A stretch of DNA of 64,000 nt, from NCBI GenBank assembly GCA_019802505.1, contig JAFMOC010000021.1, forward strand, positions 4,320,501 to 4,384,500, given 5' to 3'. The position numbers and the translations under genes are program-made. The notes below the pieces were generated by a model. The model was not told the DNA's origin, made no database searches, and saw nothing but the letters and a program-made list of their open reading frames with translations. Shown here in pieces: positions 58,801 to 64,000 of the stretch (the stretch's first letter is position 1; each line of letters begins with the position of its first letter). The stretch is from Corydoras sp. C115. Taxonomy: Eukaryota > Chordata > Actinopteri > Siluriformes > Callichthyidae.

Positions 58801-59254
58801 GACAAATAAACATTTTCATCATGAAAGCATGGGGAGATAGAAACAGAGAGCTGCTTTCCATGTCTCTTGCTTTAATTAGATGCAGAGGCCTAAAACAGCA
58901 TTTACAGCACACACAGACACGTTTCGATTTCCATTGCTTTGTTATGATGAAAAAGTAAATATCACAACACCTCTGGGAAATTGGCACTGTGTAAGAACAG
59001 ATGACAAATGTATGTGTTTAATGGTGTGTGTTATAAAATCATACTTTTGTGGTGATACACATTTTAATAGTACAGTTTATTACCTCTATGTTATTTAAAC
59101 CCTTATCTATGTTATTTAAACCCTTACCCTTACCCAGGTCCAAATAGCATTAAATATTTTTTTTTAATGTTTTAAATAGTTAAAAATTGTCAAAGGACAA
59201 TAACACAGTGTTATTAATATTAAGTATGCTTTATATGTATTGAAATTAATTAAT

Positions 59255-59612
59255 TCATTCATTATCTTCCACTTAATCCTCTACTAGGATCGTGGGGGTG
59301 TTCTTCATGCCAATCCAGGGGAAAACGTTTTGGGCGCTGGGCAGATACATCCAGGACAGGGCGCTAATCTATTGCTGGGCACACACTCACTCAGTGTGTA
59401 TCATCTCACAGACACACAAACATACACTATATAGGGCATTTTAGAGCATTCAATTTACCTTGAATCCATGTTTTTGTACTGGAGGAAACCAGAGGACCCA
59501 GAGGAAACCCACACAGACAAGAACATGGAAACTGCACATAGATTGGGATTTGAACCTGGGTCCCCAACACTGAGAGGCGAATGTGTTAACCACTAAACCA
59601 CAGTGTGCCCTA
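59255..59612 (-). mobile_element. Older SINE copy
   Basis: Reverse copy, tail ATTCATTCATTATCTTCCAC, head AACCACTAAACCACAGTGTG. Imperfect flanking repeats TATGTATTGAAATTA and TATGTATTAAAATGA suggest an old TSD. Confidence 0.85.
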
Positions 59613-60702
59613 TGTATTAAAATGATTGCACATATTTGTTCAATAGCCATTAAAAGCAGCACAAATGCAATTAAAGTAAATAAATAGGGAGGATCAAATT
59701 CTCAAATTCACTTGCATGAAGACAATCTGATACTGTACAGATTTATACAATTTATTTTAAATTTTAGCTATTTCGGGCTAAAATGCACCTTTATCAATTA
59801 GTTTGATGTCATGCAAATATATTTAATTATGTATGAGTGTTATCTCTTTCTGTTCAATTGTAGCCATTTGAAAGTTGCTCTTAAAATAGTTAGTATGTTC
59901 TAGCTTTAAATATATTGACTCTTTAAATAGATAGATCATTGCCAGCTGGTAAATACCTCATCCATTCCAAAGAGGAATTAAACCAGCTATTTATTGTTAT
60001 TTTTATGAGCTGCCTGATATAGTTGTCTGAATATATATGCATGTATGAGTGCTCCGTTATGCAAAGAAGATTCTGGGATGGACTGCTTTATTCAGTGTGA
60101 CAAATAAGAGGCCTTCACAAGTATTGTTGACTGCAGGCATGGGCTGCCATTGTGGCCACCCCTCGGGAGTTTTGTGATTGTAAGACTCCACCTTCTGTTT
60201 TTCATTTGGGCTGATGGTGGCTAGTGCCAAGGCGCCTTTTTTCCCTTTCACTACCCTACTAATCCCACTCCCTAACATATAAACCAACACACTCATACTT
60301 ACTCCCACTCCTTGGCAGGGTCACTACTCAGTGCCTGGACTGTTAGGCACTCTGCCCAGACTCTTATTAAAGGTGCCCTCTGATTTTGCCTTCTTTGATT
60401 AGGTTTCTGCCACCTGTTGTCCCACAGGGGTGGGTGAGATGTCTGCTGAGATGCCCTGGCATCTGGCACCAATAGAGCACAACACCCTTATCACCAGTTG
60501 TGACTTGGGTTATTTTAATCTATGCTTCTGTAAAGCTTTTTTTTTTGCATTTTCAGTCTTTGTTAAAAAGAATAAATGCTTTCTTGATTAATACTTGGTA
60601 GTATACATATTCATGCTATTTAACTTTTTTAGTTTTCTCTCTTCATATAAACATGCATTTTACTAATTTCTTAATGTTAACAAGTCTTTGTTGCATTGAC
60701 AG

Positions 60703-61046
60703 TGGCACGGCGGCTTAGTGGTTAGGTCGTTCGCCTCTCAGCGCTGGGGATTCAGGTTTGAAGTTTTCATGTTCTCTCCGTGTCTGCTTGGGTTTGAATG
60801 TGAGGGTTCTCCAGTTTCCTCCCACATTCTGAAAAACATGGATTAAAGGTAAATTGAATGCTCTAAAGTGCCCCATATAGACAATGTTTGTGTGTGGGTC
60901 TGTGTGAGTGAATGTGCCCAGTGATAGATTGGCGCCCTGTCCTGGATGTATCTGCCCAGTGCCCAAAACGTTCTCCCCTGGATGGACATGCCGATTTCCC
61001 CCCTGCTCATCTATTAGAGGATTTAGCTGAAAATAATGAATGAAGG
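60703..61046 (+). mobile_element. SINE copy
   Basis: Head GTGGCACGGCGGCTTAGTGG, core with a small duplication-like insertion (TTTGAATGTGAGGG), TATCTGCCCAGTGCCCAAAA and AATGAATG tail. Box B is disrupted. Confidence 0.85.
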
Positions 61047-61544
61047 AAGGAATGTTACATGAACATGTACCTCAAGCTAGATTTGTACTATACATTGTGC
61101 AGTGTCCAAACCTAATTGTTCAGTCTTATAGACTTTTAGTCTCTTAGAACCTAGGAGTCTTTTAATCAGAATGACATATAAGTGACTGTAACATGCACTG
61201 GTTTAGCTGAATTCCACATCGTTCAGGGGATTATACTTAATTGCCAGTTAAATGACTTACAGTTATGTACTAAGACTTAGTCATCTTAATGTCATCTTAA
61301 TACATTTAATACTAATTTTGCCCTGTATAAACTAATTATGAATTCATTTTTATTCAGAAAAGTTTTCCAAAACACAATTACAAAAGTAAAGCTGAATCAA
61401 TGTCTTATTCTTCAAACTCAGCCAACAATGAATTCATTCTTTCTGTCATCAACTTCATTGGTATCAGTATCATCATGCCCAACTGGTTCCTCACCTTTAT
61501 GTCTCCACCTTACCAGGCCAGATTAAAATTATGTTGATTTAACT

Positions 61545-61805
61545 TTAGTGACCCCCTCCTTCCCCCATCTTGATGGAAGCTTATTAGTTTTAATATTTTT
61601 TGGCATTATTTATTCCCATTTTCTCGGGGTCCCTGTCGGCATTTCCAATTACTCTCACCGCTCGCCTGTAATTGCCTCGGCGCTAATGGCCGCCAGACAA
61701 TCGTGCTAAATGAGGTGAAGGCACGAGGCAGCGAGCTCGACTTCATTAAGAGCTAATGGGATTTTATTGGGGGGACTGAAGACCCGGCTCATCAGAAAGG
61801 AGAGG
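61545..61805. promoter_or_regulatory. CNE-like segment 2 (strong candidate enhancer)
   Basis: About 260 bp rich in homeodomain-type sites (CCAATTACT, CTGTAATTGCC, GCGCTAATGGCC, GAGCTAATGGGATT, TTTTATTGG) with several intact CpGs. Its composition is sharply different from both flanks. No credible reading frame and no repeat signature. Looks like a deeply conserved developmental enhancer; conservation is inferred, not tested. Confidence 0.5.
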
Positions 61806-62267
61806 TAGAAGGAAAACAGAACAGATGGAGAAAAAGAGGAAGAAGAGCTCTATAGGCTGTCTCTGCTGCCACCGTGGCCACCGCTGCTTTTTTTAGTCTG
61901 AAAATGAAACAAATATACACCCCCCACTGGTATACACACATAGTCACACACACACACACACACAAAAATCACATGCACGCAAAATGTGTATCTTACCCAC
62001 ACTATAATGCACAGACATTAAATTCAAACAGTTTGGATTCAATAGATTTTAATAAACTATATGGTTCAATTCAGTATCTTAGCACTATTGTTACAGTATA
62101 TGGTAAGCAAATGTAATATAAAAGGACATTAGTAAAATTTTACTGAATTAAAATGTATAGCATGGTTATATTCATACTATCAGCTTCAGTCTCCCAGATC
62201 TGGCCTTATACACACTTTCTAACAGTTGCTACAACAACAACAAAAACAACAACAATAATAATAATAA

Positions 62268-62482
62268 TAATCCATCCATCCATTTATCCTTTATTAAGGT
62301 TGCGTGGGGGGGGGGTCTCCATGCCCATCTATCGCTGGGCACACAGTCACACAGACATGCACACAAACACACTCTATATAGGACAATTTGGAGAATTCAA
62401 TTGACTTGATCCATGTTTTTGGACTGTGGGAGGAAACTGGAGAACCCAGGAGAAACTCCACCCAGATTGCAGATAAGCCAGT
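62268..62482 (-). mobile_element. SINE copy, head lost
   Basis: Tail CCATCCATCCATTTATCC after (AAT)n, core to GGAGAACCCAGGAGAAACTC; stops before box B. Confidence 0.8.
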
Positions 62483-64000
62483 TAAGCAAATCTACTCTAT
62501 ATCAATAAAGCCACACTAATGTCAAACCTTTGCCCATATGATTATTTTCATCACAGAAGTCTATGATACTGTATATGGTGAAAGTCTTTTCAAAACTTTG
62601 CAAGAAAAAAAAAAACAGGTATAAGTTTCTAAGGGTGTTTATATTAAAATAGTTTTTATCTGTTAAATGAGATACAAGTTAATTAACAAGGATTTAGCTT
62701 TGTATTTTTAAAAAGTGTCCCATCTTTTCCTGAAATTTGAATATTTTTCAGCTAGTCCTACATCTACATAAAAAATCCAATAAATGTACATAAGTACAAT
62801 TCAAATTAAAGCTGTGCAGAATTTGTAAAGACATAAATATTCAATTTTTACCAAATTTGTTACTGACTTAATGCAATGATTGAATTGCTATATATGTAAC
62901 TTGGAGAAGGTAAAACAGTATTTGCAGAAGTAGTTATTTTTATGTTTTTTTTGCAATTATTAATGGAAACATGAACTGGACTAAAATTGTGAGATTGTAA
63001 CATAATAATGATAATATGTTTATTGTTTGTAATATGGGGGAAATGGAAACATGGTATGTGATGCAGCAAATAAAAAGTCTGTTTGGTATATCTGAAAACA
63101 GGCATTACTAAAGCAGAAGCAAAAATAAGATAAGACTGCCTTTTTATACCTAATTAGCATTCTTTATTAAAATAGATTAAATATATAATAAATAAGTCAA
63201 ATTGCTTAACACTTTCAAACTTAATAAATAAGCATGATTAGATGACTTGTTTTAATGATATGCATCTTATGGTACAGTCTATACAAGCCATAGAATATTC
63301 AAAAGCTTTCATATTTAAAATGTGTTCAAATTCAAATTATTTGCATTTTCTAGATTTTAAGACTCTGCAGAATTGTATCTTTATTTTACTTTGTATAGTT
63401 TCGAACATGAGTGGAAACAAAACTGTAATGACTATAATCTTTACCATTATTGCAAGGAGTTTTGAGACTCGTGAGGCAAATAACCTGCCATGCATGAGGG
63501 AGAGCAGATTGGCTTATTTAACTGCTGTTTTTTTTTTAACAACACTAAAGTGCTGATCTTCAGAACACATTGAAGTGTTTAAATAGTACTGGAATGTGTT
63601 TTTGTAATGCATATTTGGATGACATAAGACTTTGTATAATCTATAGTTATTTAAACTCAAATTAGTGTGAAATTGCAACATGATCTCAACTGTTTCTTCT
63701 TTATCCCTTACACTTGGTAAACTATAATTCCTGTAATGGGTCAACTGTGAAAACTGCAATTTACTTATGAGATTACTGAAGTATTCTGATTCAGATTCTA
63801 ATCTCGTTTAAAACAAATTAATCACCATGCAATAGTTGTTGGGCTTGTTTTAGAATAAAGCAAACACTTAGTTGGCATAACATTATTACAACCTACTTCA
63901 TATGGTCCAAATTGTGCTGCCAAAATAGCAATGAACGTTCCAGGCATAGAACTTGAAGGTGTGCTTTGGTACCAGGCACCAAGATTCTTTAACTTCTGTA
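62483..64000. other. Right edge, nothing recognised
   Basis: AT-rich, non-repetitive DNA. No exon or regulatory site that I can support. Confidence 0.4.

Overview
This window is vertebrate nuclear DNA, almost certainly from a teleost fish. Genes are split into short exons with GT-AG introns. The DNA is AT-rich and full of (TA)n, (CA)n and (AAT)n microsatellites, degenerate Tc1-like transposons, and many copies of a tRNA-derived SINE of the DANA/Mermaid (V-SINE) type. A catfish or other ostariophysan is a guess from the repeat style only.

Left part (1-12,300): the 5' thirteen coding exons of a roundabout receptor, best matched to robo4, on the minus strand. Start codon, signal peptide, three Ig domains, two fibronectin III domains, the transmembrane helix and the first cytoplasmic exons are all present with consistent splice phases (637 complete codons). 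The cytoplasmic tail continues beyond position 1 or was not recognised. One intron uses a GC donor.

Middle (12,300-33,300): a candidate two-exon gene on the minus strand (17078-15636) for an unrecognised 99-residue secreted Cys/His-rich protein, then a complete three-exon tmem218 on the minus strand (32121-26483) with a probable 5' non-coding exon and a ZNF143-type promoter element. The gaps hold repeats and several segments that look like conserved non-coding elements.

Right part (33,300-64,000): no coding exon recognised. It holds a threefold tandem Tc1-like fragment (36.8-37.85 kb) and a tandem array of eight ~325-bp SINE-derived monomers (38.85-41.44 kb). The array ends next to a GC-rich, promoter-like segment with a G-quadruplex and a splice donor on the plus strand (41.58-42.3 kb). 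From the human order TMEM218(-)/PKNOX2(+), this is probably the 5' end of pknox2. The remaining 21 kb would then be its first introns, with SINEs and several homeodomain-site-rich CNE-like islands (58.5 and 61.6 kb are the most striking).

Robo4 and tmem218 are not known to act together; their neighbourhood reflects old synteny. Robo4 is an endothelial guidance receptor and tmem218 is a ciliary transition-zone protein. All splice sites, families and motifs were read by eye. Orthology and conservation claims rest on recognition of protein family signatures, not on database searches.
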